64,000 bases of DNA from Lachnospiraceae bacterium (GTDB lineage Bacteria; Bacillota; Clostridia; Lachnospirales; Lachnospiraceae), in NCBI GenBank assembly GCA_017463255.1, contig JAFTPP010000011.1, positions 124,001 to 188,000 on the forward strand, given 5' to 3'. Position 1 is the stretch's first letter, and each line of letters begins with the position of its first letter. A program made the translations under genes and the position numbers. The notes under the pieces were generated by a model. That model was not told where the DNA came from. It saw only the letters and a program-made list of their open reading frames with translations, and searched no databases. Below are positions 17,571-26,998 of the stretch, piece after piece.

Positions 17571-20042
17571 ATGTTAAGCGAAAAAAGAATATCTTTCAAA
17601 AATATAATATGTGCACTGATTATTTTCCTTGCAGTGGGTGCTTTTGCGTGGATTTGGCTTTTAGGTGGAGTGCGCAATGAAGTGCATTCCAATTCCCTTG
17701 GAGGAAATAACAGACAGACGGATGCGTTAGACGGCAACAATATGGTGTCCCAGGTGTTTACGCCTCAAAATGATTATCTCCATAAGCTTGGGGTTATTAT
17801 CAGTCTTCCTGAATACTATTCGTCAGATGCAACCTTTCATGTTGCGGTATTAGATTCTAAGGGCGGAACGCTTAAGAGTGCAAGCAGAAACTATGGTGAA
17901 ATCTTAACCGGTACTTATGATTATTATGTTTTAGATGTAGAACTTGTTCCCGGGGCAACCTATCAGTTTAATTTTTCCGTAAGTGGTGAGATGGCAGGAG
18001 GACTTAAGCTTGCATACCGTGATATGCAGCTTGCGGGACCTGTGGAAAATCTTGGGTTAAATTATAATCAGACGAACTATGCCAATGGCTCTCTTGCCTG
18101 CAGCTATGTTTATAAAACAGACCTTTCAATGACACAGGTATTGGTGTATGGCTTATTTCTTGCCTTTATTGCAGGTGTGTTAATTACGCTTGTTTATAGG
18201 TTTATGCCTGAAAAGATGGCAGTAAAAACGGTGAAGGCAGATGTTCTCGCACGCGTTATATTGACAGCAGGGATAGTGTTGGTTGTTTTGGGACTGCTGT
18301 ATTTATCATTGGTTCAAAAAAGGTTTGGTACTAAAACTCTGGATTTGAGTTTTTATGGAGTTGGATTAGCGTCTTTGGCAGTTTTTTCCTTAACCGTTGT
18401 TTGGAAGGTTCAGTCTATTCTTCCCCGGTTAGAAGCAGGCAAATGGAAGGAATATGCATTGTCCGCAATCCGTGTTATTACTGCTGGCATTTATATTATC
18501 CTGTATGTATACTATTTCAATTCAGGCCTTAACTATGGTCATTGGTTGGGATATAGCTACATGTATGTGGCATTTGGTGTTTTTACATTAACCTTTTTTA
18601 GTAAAAAAGAGATATTTTCTTATGTAAGCCTTGTGTTCAGTGGGGTGTATTGGCTGTTTTGCGCAGGCTGGATGGCAACCCATACTTATGCAGCGGACAT
18701 GACCACTTTGTATTACGTGGCAATTACTTTCGGATGGCTGTGGGGAATTATTCTTGTAAGGACCGTTATTAATCTGGTCAGAAGAAAAATGTCCCGATTG
18801 AATATTTTATATACCATTGTTTTCTTTGGTTTCCTTGTAATGCAGGTTATTTTTAATAATGGTAGGGCATGGACGTGGTGGACCTTGATTTTCTTTGGGA
18901 TTTTCTTTTTACAAAAGAGAATTGGTGAAATGTGGAATAAAATTGCCAATGAGTTGTGTTGGGCGGTATTATTGTCATTTTGGGTTTTAGTTATTAGGGC
19001 TGTATTGGTAAGACCATATCATAAATATATATATACCAGATATCCCGGGGTATTTACTTCAGTGGCAATCTGGGGTGTGTATCTTTCCATGGTGTTGGCG
19101 GTATGCCTTGTAAAATTAGTAATTGAGTATAAGAAGGATTCGAGATTTACACATAATTGGTTTTATTATATGACGATTGCGGCATGCAATGCGTATATTG
19201 TATTTTCTGTTTCAAGAACTGCAATGTTAACAGGAATTGTTGTATTGGTATCGTTAGTCATTTTACTTTCCTTTACCATGTATCGAAAACAGATAAAGAA
19301 ATTAGTATATATGTTGCTCACAGGTGTTGGGATTACGGTTTTATTGTTTCCGGGATTCTATTCCGTTACAAGAATTGTGCCTGCAATTGTAAAACGGCCT
19401 TACATCGGAATATACGAGGAATTATGGAACGGAATGTCCATTTATAATGCAGATTCGTCGGATTCTTACAAATATATTGATGTTGAAAAAATGTTAGAGA
19501 CTTGTTTTGACAGAATCGTATCCACATTCCATGATGGAGATATTGTTGAGACAGACCATTTAACCTATGAAGAGTATTATAATCTTTTACTGGAAATCGG
19601 TAATGTGGCAGCAGAAGATTCTTCCGGCGGAAGAACAACTATCTGGAAATATTATTTACAAAATCTTACATGGGAGGGACATGATAAGATTTGGTTAAAA
19701 AATGGCCATGAAGATTATGCACATGCCCATAATGTATTTATTCAGGTGGCCCATGACAGCGGAATCCTTACAGGAATTTGGTTTCTTATTTTAGGAGTAA
19801 CGGGAGTTATCAGAAGCCTCCGATATTACCTGAAAAAAAGGGAGTGGGAAGTCTTTACCTTGCTTCCGCTAATTGTTATAATTACCTTTGGGGCAGCGGG
19901 AATGACGGAAATGGTATATCATCCCACCATTCCTATGACATTTATATTGTTTTTATCCCAAATACCATTGTTATCGACTTTCAAAGTAAAGACAGAAGTG
20001 ATAAAGGAGCCCGATGATGAAAAAGAGGGTATTAAATTCTAA
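17571..20042 (+). CDS. O-antigen ligase/polymerase-like membrane protein (Wzy_C) with ectodomain
   Basis: An 823-residue protein. A helix (about 10-31) is followed by an extracytoplasmic domain (35-185) and about twelve membrane segments. Near the C-terminus the HAHNVFIQVAHDSGILTG motif is the conserved loop-plus-helix of the WaaL/Wzy_C family, where the histidine contributes to glycan transfer from undecaprenyl diphosphate. The large periplasmic-type loop before it matches the family topology. It could polymerise repeat units or ligate the finished glycan to a cell-wall or protein acceptor. The sequence does not decide which. It overlaps the PglF-like gene by 29 bp. Confidence 0.75.
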   Translation: MLSEKRISFKNIICALIIFLAVGAFAWIWLLGGVRNEVHSNSLGGNNRQTDALDGNNMVSQVFTPQNDYLHKLGVIISLPEYYSSDATFHVAVLDSKGGTLKSASRNYGEILTGTYDYYVLDVELVPGATYQFNFSVSGEMAGGLKLAYRDMQLAGPVENLGLNYNQTNYANGSLACSYVYKTDLSMTQVLVYGLFLAFIAGVLITLVYRFMPEKMAVKTVKADVLARVILTAGIVLVVLGLLYLSLVQKRFGTKTLDLSFYGVGLASLAVFSLTVVWKVQSILPRLEAGKWKEYALSAIRVITAGIYIILYVYYFNSGLNYGHWLGYSYMYVAFGVFTLTFFSKKEIFSYVSLVFSGVYWLFCAGWMATHTYAADMTTLYYVAITFGWLWGIILVRTVINLVRRKMSRLNILYTIVFFGFLVMQVIFNNGRAWTWWTLIFFGIFFLQKRIGEMWNKIANELCWAVLLSFWVLVIRAVLVRPYHKYIYTRYPGVFTSVAIWGVYLSMVLAVCLVKLVIEYKKDSRFTHNWFYYMTIAACNAYIVFSVSRTAMLTGIVVLVSLVILLSFTMYRKQIKKLVYMLLTGVGITVLLFPGFYSVTRIVPAIVKRPYIGIYEELWNGMSIYNADSSDSYKYIDVEKMLETCFDRIVSTFHDGDIVETDHLTYEEYYNLLLEIGNVAAEDSSGGRTTIWKYYLQNLTWEGHDKIWLKNGHEDYAHAHNVFIQVAHDSGILTGIWFLILGVTGVIRSLRYYLKKREWEVFTLLPLIVIITFGAAGMTEMVYHPTIPMTFILFLSQIPLLSTFKVKTEVIKEPDDEKEGIKF

Positions 20043-21876
20043 GTTAATTACAAGAAGAGTGTTTCTGATTATATTTGATATATTGGCAATCTTTCTTTCG
20101 GCATTTGCACCCCTTGTTTTAAGGTATGAGTTTAACCTTAGTGAGATTCCGAATGTGTTCATCGATTCGGTGTGGTGGATATTGCCCATAGCACTGGTTA
20201 CGACTTTGATTGTCTTTTATGTTTTGCGTCTGTATCATAGCCTTTGGGCTTATGCCGGAGTGACGGAGATGCAGAATATTCTGGTGGCAGGTGTTGTTAG
20301 TGCAGCCATTCAGGCGGTAGTGTTACTTGTGTCTAAGCACCATGTGCCGAGAAGCTATTATTTTATCTATGCACTGTGCCTGATTGCAGCAACGATGTTA
20401 AGCCGTTTTTCCTACAGGTTTGCAAGGGATTATAAGCACCGTAGCCATAATAAGAAAAATGGTACGGCTGTTATGGTCATTGGTGCAGGAGATGCCGGTA
20501 ACGTTATCATTAAGGAAATCAACAACAGTTACTATAGTACAATGTCCATTAAGTGTATTATAGACGACAATCAGGATAAATGGGGGCGTTACGTCCAGGG
20601 AATCAAGGTTGTCGGCGGAAGAGATAAAATTGTAGAGTACTGTGCTTTATATCAGATTGATGAGATTATTATTGCCATTCCTTCTGCACCAAGACGAGTT
20701 ATCAAAGAAATTATTGATATCTGTCAGGTGACAAGCTGTAAATTAAAAACTTTACCGGGTATGTATCAGCTTGTAAACGGTGAAGTGGATATCAGTAAAC
20801 TCCGTGACGTTGACGTGGAAGATTTATTGGGAAGAGATCCAATCAGGGTTGATTTAGATTCCATTCTTACCTATGTGAAGAATCAGGTTGTAGTAGTAAC
20901 CGGTGGCGGCGGCTCCATTGGCAGTGAATTGTGCCGTCAGATTGCGACCCACCAGCCAAAGCAATTAATTATTGTTGATATTTATGAAAACAATGCATAC
21001 GATGTACAGCAGGAATTAAAGATTAAGCATCCGGAATTAGACCTTGTGGTGTTGATTGCTTCAGTGCGTAATACCAATCGTATGAATAAGATATTTGAAG
21101 AATACAAACCGGACATTGTGTACCATGCGGCAGCACACAAGCATGTTCCGCTTATGGAGACAAGCCCTAACGAAGCGGTTAAGAATAATGTATTCGGAAC
21201 TTGGAAAACTGCACAGGCAGCAGCTTATGCAGGCGTTAAAAAATTTGTCATGATTTCTACGGATAAGGCGGTCAATCCTACGAATATTATGGGAGCTACC
21301 AAACGTATCTGCGAGATGATTATTCAAACCTTTAACAGACATTATGATACGGAATTTGTTGCAGTACGTTTCGGTAATGTTTTAGGCAGTAACGGCAGCG
21401 TTATTCCGTTATTCCGTAAGCAGATTGAGGCGGGGGGACCTGTAACGGTTACCCATCCTGATATTATCAGATACTTTATGACAATCCCTGAAGCGGTATC
21501 TTTGGTATTGCAGGCAGGGGCATATGCAAAGGGCGGAGAAATTTTTGTTCTTGATATGGGTGAGCCGGTAAAGATTCTTGACCTTGCAAGAAATCTTATC
21601 CGTTTGTCAGGTTATAAGGTTGACGAAGATATTAAGATAGTATTTACCGGACTAAGACCGGGAGAAAAATTATATGAAGAGCTTCTGATGGAAGAAGAGG
21701 GTATGAAGGATACTGCCAATAAGTTAATTCATATCGGAAAGCCTATTGAAATCGATGAAGAAAAATTCTTCGTACAGTTAAAACAGTTAAAAGAAGCTAC
21801 CATTCATGAAGAGGATGACATCCGCGAGATGATTCGTGAGATTGTTCCGACCTATGTGCCGAAACAACAGGTATAG
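20014..21876 (+). CDS. PglF/CapD-type membrane UDP-GlcNAc 4,6-dehydratase (retaining)
   Basis: A 620-residue protein with four N-terminal membrane helices (about residues 13-125), a first Rossmann-like domain (VIGAGDAGNVI, about 155), and a catalytic SDR domain with TGGGGSIGSELCRQ near residue 300. The STDKAVNPTNIMGATK stretch shows the family variant in which methionine replaces the SDR tyrosine before the lysine. PglF makes UDP-4-keto-6-deoxy-GlcNAc, the precursor of bacillosamine. CapD and WbpM relatives do the same in capsule loci. AAGGAG lies ahead of a tandem ATGATG, and the second ATG (20017) has the better spacing. It is followed directly by an aminotransferase and a PglC-like enzyme. 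Confidence 0.87.
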   Translation: MMKKRVLNSKLITRRVFLIIFDILAIFLSAFAPLVLRYEFNLSEIPNVFIDSVWWILPIALVTTLIVFYVLRLYHSLWAYAGVTEMQNILVAGVVSAAIQAVVLLVSKHHVPRSYYFIYALCLIAATMLSRFSYRFARDYKHRSHNKKNGTAVMVIGAGDAGNVIIKEINNSYYSTMSIKCIIDDNQDKWGRYVQGIKVVGGRDKIVEYCALYQIDEIIIAIPSAPRRVIKEIIDICQVTSCKLKTLPGMYQLVNGEVDISKLRDVDVEDLLGRDPIRVDLDSILTYVKNQVVVVTGGGGSIGSELCRQIATHQPKQLIIVDIYENNAYDVQQELKIKHPELDLVVLIASVRNTNRMNKIFEEYKPDIVYHAAAHKHVPLMETSPNEAVKNNVFGTWKTAQAAAYAGVKKFVMISTDKAVNPTNIMGATKRICEMIIQTFNRHYDTEFVAVRFGNVLGSNGSVIPLFRKQIEAGGPVTVTHPDIIRYFMTIPEAVSLVLQAGAYAKGGEIFVLDMGEPVKILDLARNLIRLSGYKVDEDIKIVFTGLRPGEKLYEELLMEEEGMKDTANKLIHIGKPIEIDEEKFFVQLKQLKEATIHEEDDIREMIREIVPTYVPKQQV

Positions 21877-21895
21877 AAAGAAGGTATATAGAAGT

Positions 21896-23023
21896 ATGAG
21901 AGACAGAGTATTCTTATCTTGTCCGACTATGCACGGAGAAGAACAGGAATTCATTAAAGAAGCATTTGATACAAACTGGGTGGCTCCATTAGGGCCGAAT
22001 GTAGATAATTTTGAAAAAGAGATGAGCGCATATACAGGAGCAGCCCATGCGGCGGCATTGAGTGCAGGTACAGCAGCAATTCATCTTGCAGCAATTCTTG
22101 CCGATGTGAAACAGGGTGACACCGTATTTGTGCAGGATTTAACTTTCTCTGCTACGTGCAACCCATTTGCTTATGAAAAGGCCAATATTGTATTTATTGA
22201 TTCTGAATATGATACGTGGAATATGTCACCGGAAGCGTTAAAAAAGGCCTTTGAAAAATATCCGAATCCCAAAGCGGTTGTAGTGGTTCACTTATACGGA
22301 ACTCCTGCAAAGCTTGATGAGATTATGGCAATATGTAACGAACACAATGTTCCTTTGATTGAAGATGCGGCAGAATCCTTAAGCTCTACTTATAAAGGGA
22401 AACAGACGGGAACCTTTGGTAAGTTTGGTATTTATTCTTTTAACGGGAATAAGATTATTACAACCTCAGGTGGAGGAATGTTGATATCAGATGATGAAGA
22501 GATGATTAAAAAGGCCAGATTCTTAGCTACCCAGGCAAGGGATCCTTATCCTTATTATCATCATACCCATATCGGATATAATTACCGTATGAGTAATATC
22601 ACTGCAGGAATCGGAAGAGGACAGCTTATACATTTAGATGAGCATAAGGCGATTAAAAAAGCAATCTATGCCCAATATAGCAAAGCCTTTGCAGATATAC
22701 CGGAAATTACCATGAATCCTCTGAATCCGGATGGTGATTCCAATTGTTGGTTAAGCTGTATTACCATTGATGATTCAAGTAATGTAAAACCAATGGATAT
22801 AGTGAATGCCCTTGCGGCAGAAAATATTGAATCCAGACCTATCTGGAAACCTATGCATTTACAACCAATATTTGAAAACAGCGATTTTATTTCTGTGAAA
22901 GATGGAATTAGTGTAGGTGAAGATATCTTTAACAGAGGTGTGTGTCTTCCGAGTGATGTGAAAAATACCAAGGAAGATATGGAATTAATTATTAGTATTG
23001 TACGAAGTTTATTTGGAAAATAA
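21896..23023 (+). CDS. PglE-like UDP-4-amino-sugar aminotransferase
   Basis: A 375-residue PLP-dependent DegT/DnrJ/EryC1 aminotransferase. The opening VFLSCPTMHGEEQEFIKEAF and the TNWVAPLGPNVDNFE stretch are typical of PglE-type enzymes. The PLP lysine lies in FNGNKIITTSGGG. PglE converts the PglF product to UDP-4-amino-4,6-dideoxy-GlcNAc. The longer reading frame from 21836 overlaps the dehydratase gene. The ATG at 21896 gives the normal family length. The order dehydratase, aminotransferase, sugar-phosphate transferase is that of bacillosamine loci, but no PglD-type hexapeptide acetyltransferase is present in the window. Confidence 0.86.
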   Translation: MRDRVFLSCPTMHGEEQEFIKEAFDTNWVAPLGPNVDNFEKEMSAYTGAAHAAALSAGTAAIHLAAILADVKQGDTVFVQDLTFSATCNPFAYEKANIVFIDSEYDTWNMSPEALKKAFEKYPNPKAVVVVHLYGTPAKLDEIMAICNEHNVPLIEDAAESLSSTYKGKQTGTFGKFGIYSFNGNKIITTSGGGMLISDDEEMIKKARFLATQARDPYPYYHHTHIGYNYRMSNITAGIGRGQLIHLDEHKAIKKAIYAQYSKAFADIPEITMNPLNPDGDSNCWLSCITIDDSSNVKPMDIVNALAAENIESRPIWKPMHLQPIFENSDFISVKDGISVGEDIFNRGVCLPSDVKNTKEDMELIISIVRSLFGK

Positions 23024-23059
23024 ATGAATGCCCGGACCACTTGGCAGGAAAGGGGTCAT

Positions 23060-23698
23060 ATGTATCGAAAGATAGTAAAAAGATTATTGGATATATTGTT
23101 ATCACTTACCGGACTTATTGTTTTAAGTCCGGTTATTCTCGTTGTAGCCATCTTAGTGCGCACGAAGCTTGGAAGTCCTGTCATTTTTAAACAGAAACGT
23201 CCGGGATATAAGGAAAAAATCTTTACGTTACGTAAATTCAGAACCATGACGGATGAACGGGATGAAAACGGAGAACTATTACCGGATTCGGTACGCCTTA
23301 CCAAGTTTGGTAATTTTTTGAGAAAAAGCAGTTTGGATGAGCTTCCTGAATTATGGAATATATTAAAGGGTGATATGAGTGTGGTGGGGCCGCGCCCATT
23401 GTTGGTAAGTTATCTTCCTTATTATACCAAACGGGAACAATTAAGACATACGGTAAGACCCGGTCTTACGGGGCTTGCCCAAGTGAGTGGTCGTAACTAT
23501 ATTGCGTGGGATGACAGACTTGAAAAGGATGTTGAGTATGTAGAGAACATTGGTTTTTTAATGGATTTAAAAGTGTTCTTTTGGACCATAAAGGCTGTTT
23601 TTGTAAAAGATGATGTTGCGGTGGATACAGATGCCATAGAAGGAAATCTGGCAGAAATCAGAGCCGCTAAGAATGAGGAATTAAATGGGACAGTTTAG
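23060..23698 (+). CDS. PglC-like undecaprenyl-phosphate sugar-1-phosphate transferase
   Basis: A 212-residue monotopic phosphoglycosyltransferase that starts glycan assembly by placing a sugar phosphate on undecaprenyl phosphate. There is one N-terminal hydrophobic re-entrant helix (about residues 8-30). The KFRTM motif, the SSLDELPELWN motif bearing the catalytic Asp-Glu pair, VGPRPLL, and RPGLTGLAQVSGRN follow in the expected order. The short length places it with PglC rather than with the long WbaP type. The start chosen is the ATG after AAGGGG. An ATG at 23024 would add twelve residues. It sits directly after PglF- and PglE-like genes, so the likely donor is a UDP-4-amino or 4-acylamino 6-deoxy sugar. 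Confidence 0.9.
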   Translation: MYRKIVKRLLDILLSLTGLIVLSPVILVVAILVRTKLGSPVIFKQKRPGYKEKIFTLRKFRTMTDERDENGELLPDSVRLTKFGNFLRKSSLDELPELWNILKGDMSVVGPRPLLVSYLPYYTKREQLRHTVRPGLTGLAQVSGRNYIAWDDRLEKDVEYVENIGFLMDLKVFFWTIKAVFVKDDVAVDTDAIEGNLAEIRAAKNEELNGTV

Positions 23699-24773
23699 TA
23701 TTTATACTTTAAAAACCAGGGAAAAGTGGATAGAAGCTTTACAGTATTTTCCGAAGGCGGACGTATATTATCTGCCGGAATATGTGGAAAGCTTTGTAAA
23801 AAACGGAGACGGAGAAGCGTGGTGTCTGTTTTACGAAGGTGATTGCGGTGATTCAAACGGCAGGGATGGCTGTGAGAGATTCCGTGCCCTTAACGTGGTA
23901 ATGGTGCGTCCTGTGCCTAATCCCAATAATTGTGAAGATTTAAAACAGTATATTGATTTTGTAACACCTTATGGTTATGGCGGTTTTTTATTAAGCGATG
24001 TTTCAGTTGAGGAAAAACTTGAGGAATGTGTCTGCAAGTTAAAGGAAGATTATGAGCGGTTTGCCTTAGAACATAATGTGGTAGCCGAGTTTGTCCGCTT
24101 TCATCCGGTACTTAATAATGCCCACAAGGTGGAATCCCTTTATCAGGTTATTGATTTGGGACATACGGTATGTTTGGACACCACATCGGATGAGGTGATT
24201 TGGCAGAATATTACCAGTAAAAACCGTAATATGATTCGAAAAGCTGAGAAAAACGGTGTAACCATTCATATGGGGAATACCCCTGAATTATATGAGAAAT
24301 TTGAAGAAATCTATAATGCAACCATGGATAAGGTGCAGGCAGATTCTTATTATTATTTTAATAAAGCTTTTTATGACAGTGTAAGACAAGATTTAAATGG
24401 GCACGTGCAATGTTTCTATGCCATGAAGGATGATATTATTATTGCAATGTCCCTGATTCTTTATTCCGAGGGCGCTATGCATTATCATCTGTCCGCATCT
24501 GTCCGTGAATACCAGACTTATGCGCCGACTAATTTATTATTATACAAAGCGGCGTGCTGGGGAAGCGAAAACGGTATGAAAACCTTCCATCTGGGTGGCG
24601 GACTTGGCAGCAGGGAAGATAGATTGTACCATTTTAAAAAGGAATTTAACCGTAAAGAAGATACACAGTTTAGCATTGGAAAGAAAATGTTTATGCCTGA
24701 TGTTTATGAACGCTTGTGTGAGGAAGTAAACGCGGACCCGGAAACGGGATTCTTTCCAAGGTATAGGGCGTAG
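23685..24773 (+). CDS. FemAB/GNAT-fold acyl- or aminoacyltransferase
   Basis: A 362-residue protein of the FemAB-like group (tandem GNAT folds). Recognisable features are the YYLPEYVESF opening, a middle SKNRNMIRKAEKNG segment, and the C-terminal LGGGLGSREDRLYHFKKEF block. The last is close to the motif of BioF2/FemX-like proteins. Family members attach amino acids to peptidoglycan bridges or acylate amino sugars. It overlaps the PglC-like gene by 14 bp and takes the place a PglD acetyltransferase would hold, so modification of the 4-amino group of the first sugar is a reasonable guess. A smaller relative is at 31490. The substrate is not known. Confidence 0.72.
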   Translation: MGQFSIYTLKTREKWIEALQYFPKADVYYLPEYVESFVKNGDGEAWCLFYEGDCGDSNGRDGCERFRALNVVMVRPVPNPNNCEDLKQYIDFVTPYGYGGFLLSDVSVEEKLEECVCKLKEDYERFALEHNVVAEFVRFHPVLNNAHKVESLYQVIDLGHTVCLDTTSDEVIWQNITSKNRNMIRKAEKNGVTIHMGNTPELYEKFEEIYNATMDKVQADSYYYFNKAFYDSVRQDLNGHVQCFYAMKDDIIIAMSLILYSEGAMHYHLSASVREYQTYAPTNLLLYKAACWGSENGMKTFHLGGGLGSREDRLYHFKKEFNRKEDTQFSIGKKMFMPDVYERLCEEVNADPETGFFPRYRA

Positions 24774-24775
24774 AG

Positions 24776-25891
24776 ATGAAAAAAGTATTGATTATTGCCA
24801 ACCTTGATGTTGGATTATATAATTTCAGACGGGAATTATTGGAAGCGTTACTGGCGGTTCCTTATGAAGTGCATATTGCGCTTCCAGATGGAGAATTTGT
24901 GCCTAAGATGGTGGAAATGGGATGTATTTTCCATGAGACCAAGTTAGAGCGGCGCGGTATGAATCCTTTTCAAGAGTTAAAGCTAATGAAACGTTATAAG
25001 CGGATTATTAAAGAGGTACAACCTGACGTGGCATTAACTTATACCATTAAGCCTAATATTTATGGTGGTTCGGCGCTTGCAAAGGCAAAAGTTCCTTATA
25101 TTACCAATATTACCGGACTTGGAACAGCGGTAGAAGGTGATGGTTTGTTGCAGAAATTAACCATCCGTATGTATCGTCATGCCATGAGGGGAGTTTCGGC
25201 ACTCTTTTTCCAGAATGATACAAACCGTAAGTATTTCGAAGATAAGGGAATAGCGGTAGATAAACATAAGAGAATCCCGGGTTCCGGAGTGAATCTTGAT
25301 AGATTCAAATATCTTGAGTATCCTGCAGCGGATGCACCTGTATCCATGTTATTTATTTCAAGGGTATTAAAGGAAAAAGGTATTGACCAGTTTATGGGAA
25401 TGGCAGAGGTTATCAAACGGGAATATCCTAATACGGAGTTTCATATTTTAGGATTCTGTGAGGATAATGATGACGAACCGGATTCCTATCGTAATAAGAT
25501 TAGAAAACTGGAAGAAGCAGGTGTGCTTAAATTTGAAGGAATGCAAAAGGATATCACTCCTTTTGTAAGAGAAAGCTTTTGTACTATTCATCCTTCTTTT
25601 TATCCGGAAGGCATGTCAAATGTATGTTTGGAAAGTGCCGCAAGCGGAAGGCCTGTAATCACCACGGACAGACCGGGGTGTAGAGACACCATTAATGATG
25701 GAGTAACGGGACTTTTGGTAAAAGAGCAGGATACAGAGGATTTGATTCGTGCAGTGAGACAGTTCTTAGAGATGTCTTATGAGCAAAAGAAGCAGATGGG
25801 TATGGCTGCAAGAGCAAAGATGGAACGGGAGTTTGACCGTAAAATTGTGGTGGATGCATATCTGAAAACCATAGAAGAAAACATAAAATGA
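24776..25891 (+). CDS. PglA-like glycosyltransferase family 4
   Basis: A 371-residue GT-B transferase. The N-terminus VLIIANLDVGLYNFRRELLEAL and the TIKPNIYGGSALAKAKVP and TNITGLGTA segments match PglA-type enzymes, which add the second sugar to an undecaprenyl-diphosphate-linked diacetylbacillosamine. The C-terminal half has SRVLKEKGIDQF and the donor-binding FYPEGMSNVCLESAASGRP. It is the last gene of the long 9.3-25.9 kb run and lies two bases after the FemAB-like gene. A strong terminator starts four bases after the stop. As second-sugar transferase it would act just after the PglC-like enzyme. The exact sugar is unknown. Confidence 0.85.
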   Translation: MKKVLIIANLDVGLYNFRRELLEALLAVPYEVHIALPDGEFVPKMVEMGCIFHETKLERRGMNPFQELKLMKRYKRIIKEVQPDVALTYTIKPNIYGGSALAKAKVPYITNITGLGTAVEGDGLLQKLTIRMYRHAMRGVSALFFQNDTNRKYFEDKGIAVDKHKRIPGSGVNLDRFKYLEYPAADAPVSMLFISRVLKEKGIDQFMGMAEVIKREYPNTEFHILGFCEDNDDEPDSYRNKIRKLEEAGVLKFEGMQKDITPFVRESFCTIHPSFYPEGMSNVCLESAASGRPVITTDRPGCRDTINDGVTGLLVKEQDTEDLIRAVRQFLEMSYEQKKQMGMAARAKMEREFDRKIVVDAYLKTIEENIK

Positions 25892-25894
25892 TGA

Positions 25895-25935
25895 AAAACA
25901 TCCCGACTACCTTTTAAGGCGGTCGGGATGTTTTT
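25895..25935. terminator. Bidirectional rho-independent terminator
   Basis: AAAACATCCCGAC and GTCGGGATGTTTT form a perfect 13-bp stem around a 14-base loop. A run of T follows on the right and a run of A precedes on the left. It can end the PglA-like transcript on the plus strand and the Rpn-family transcript on the minus strand. Confidence 0.88.
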
Positions 25936-25945
25936 GGTTTGACAG

Positions 25946-26785
25946 TTATTTTTTTCTATCCTCGAGTTCGGCGATTTTAGCTTGTAATTCGCTAATAATA
26001 GAATCTTTTTCAGCAATCACGTTTTCCTTCTCTTTTAACAAATCCTGATAGGACGCAATAGAAGCCAGATAATCTTCTCTGTCATAGCAGCATTTTTGTA
26101 CCCATTCATCAGCGGTCATTTTAAAGATGGTTTGACATGCTTCATCCATAAATACATTGGTATTAGCCATAGCTTTCAATTCCTCCCATGTTTTTGCTTT
26201 GAAAAGAGCGGCCCAATAGTCAAGCTGCCACTTTTTGTCGGTTTCAGTTGCTAAATCCATCTTAGTTAAGTCTAACACACGCAGGTCGAAATTGTCACTA
26301 TAAATCTGATGTGTTTCAGTTTCCATAAGCTTATAAGTGGAATAGAATCTGGGAGAATTTTTAAAGAGGGTAAAATCAAGGAAGCCGATATGTATGACAG
26401 GGCAAATCTCATTATATTTTTGACCATGGTTTGTCTGGTCAAAGGAACGGGAAAGATAAGATATGGAACGATTCTGCCAGTTGAGTTCGTCTTTTACCTG
26501 CATTTCAAGGTTTAGAATTTTAGAACGGTTCACAATGACCTTGATATCCAGAATAAATTCTTTGTTTTCAACAGATCGTCCCAGTATAATGGGATTTTGG
26601 ATTTCGGCGGTAATCTCGTACTCTTTTGGAAAATGAAGAAGGGAGCGTATCAGCTCGCATAATACATGATTGTTTTCCTGAAGTACCACCTTAAACAGAT
26701 AGTCATTGGTCATGGTAAAGGGAAGAGCGCCGGTTGCTTCTTCGAGAGATGAAAAGGGTACAAGATTTGTGTGTTTTTTTGACAT
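25946..26785 (-). CDS. Rpn-family PD-(D/E)XK nuclease/transposase-like protein
   Basis: A 279-residue protein of the recombination-promoting nuclease group. After an N-terminal helical region (NDYLFKVVLQEN), the nuclease core shows FILDIKV (D80) and LNLEMQV (E94, Q96), the PD-(D/E)XK pattern with the family's E-x-Q ending. Residues 238-279 form a charged coiled coil (KEKENVIAEKDSIISELQ). The ATG at 26785 has AAAGGAGG seven bases upstream. A longer frame reaching 26887 is not needed. It is transcribed against its neighbours and interrupts the glycan run. No terminal repeats or target duplication could be confirmed. Family members are reported to act in RecA-independent recombination. Confidence 0.8.
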   Translation of the reverse strand: MSKKHTNLVPFSSLEEATGALPFTMTNDYLFKVVLQENNHVLCELIRSLLHFPKEYEITAEIQNPIILGRSVENKEFILDIKVIVNRSKILNLEMQVKDELNWQNRSISYLSRSFDQTNHGQKYNEICPVIHIGFLDFTLFKNSPRFYSTYKLMETETHQIYSDNFDLRVLDLTKMDLATETDKKWQLDYWAALFKAKTWEELKAMANTNVFMDEACQTIFKMTADEWVQKCCYDREDYLASIASYQDLLKEKENVIAEKDSIISELQAKIAELEDRKK

Positions 26786-26909
26786 AGAATGTCCTCCTTT
26801 GAAATGAATGTAGATTTGAAAACATATCGGAAGAATCCGATAGAAACGATGTTTGTTGAGTATAGCATATTTCAAGTATATTTGCAAATATCTTTGCCAC
26901 GTTCTTTGG

Positions 26910-26938
26910 TTGAAAAAAATGCCTATAAATGGTATGAT
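26910..26938 (+). promoter_or_regulatory. Sigma-A promoter for the 27.0-49.9 kb run
   Basis: TTGAAA and TATGAT hexamers are separated by exactly 17 bp. A TG stands one base before the -10. It lies in the divergent gap between the Rpn gene and the epimerase gene, about 60 bases before the epimerase ATG. Confidence 0.72.
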
Positions 26939-26998
26939 AATATGATGTTAAAATGTTGAAAGAATAAACATTATTGATGATAGAAAGAAGTGAGAGTT

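Noticed and set aside
25946-26887. Reading the Rpn-family genes as complete insertion sequences
   Set aside because: I could not find terminal inverted repeats or target duplications around 25946-26887 or 50149-51042. Only the repeated terminator was seen at the second.
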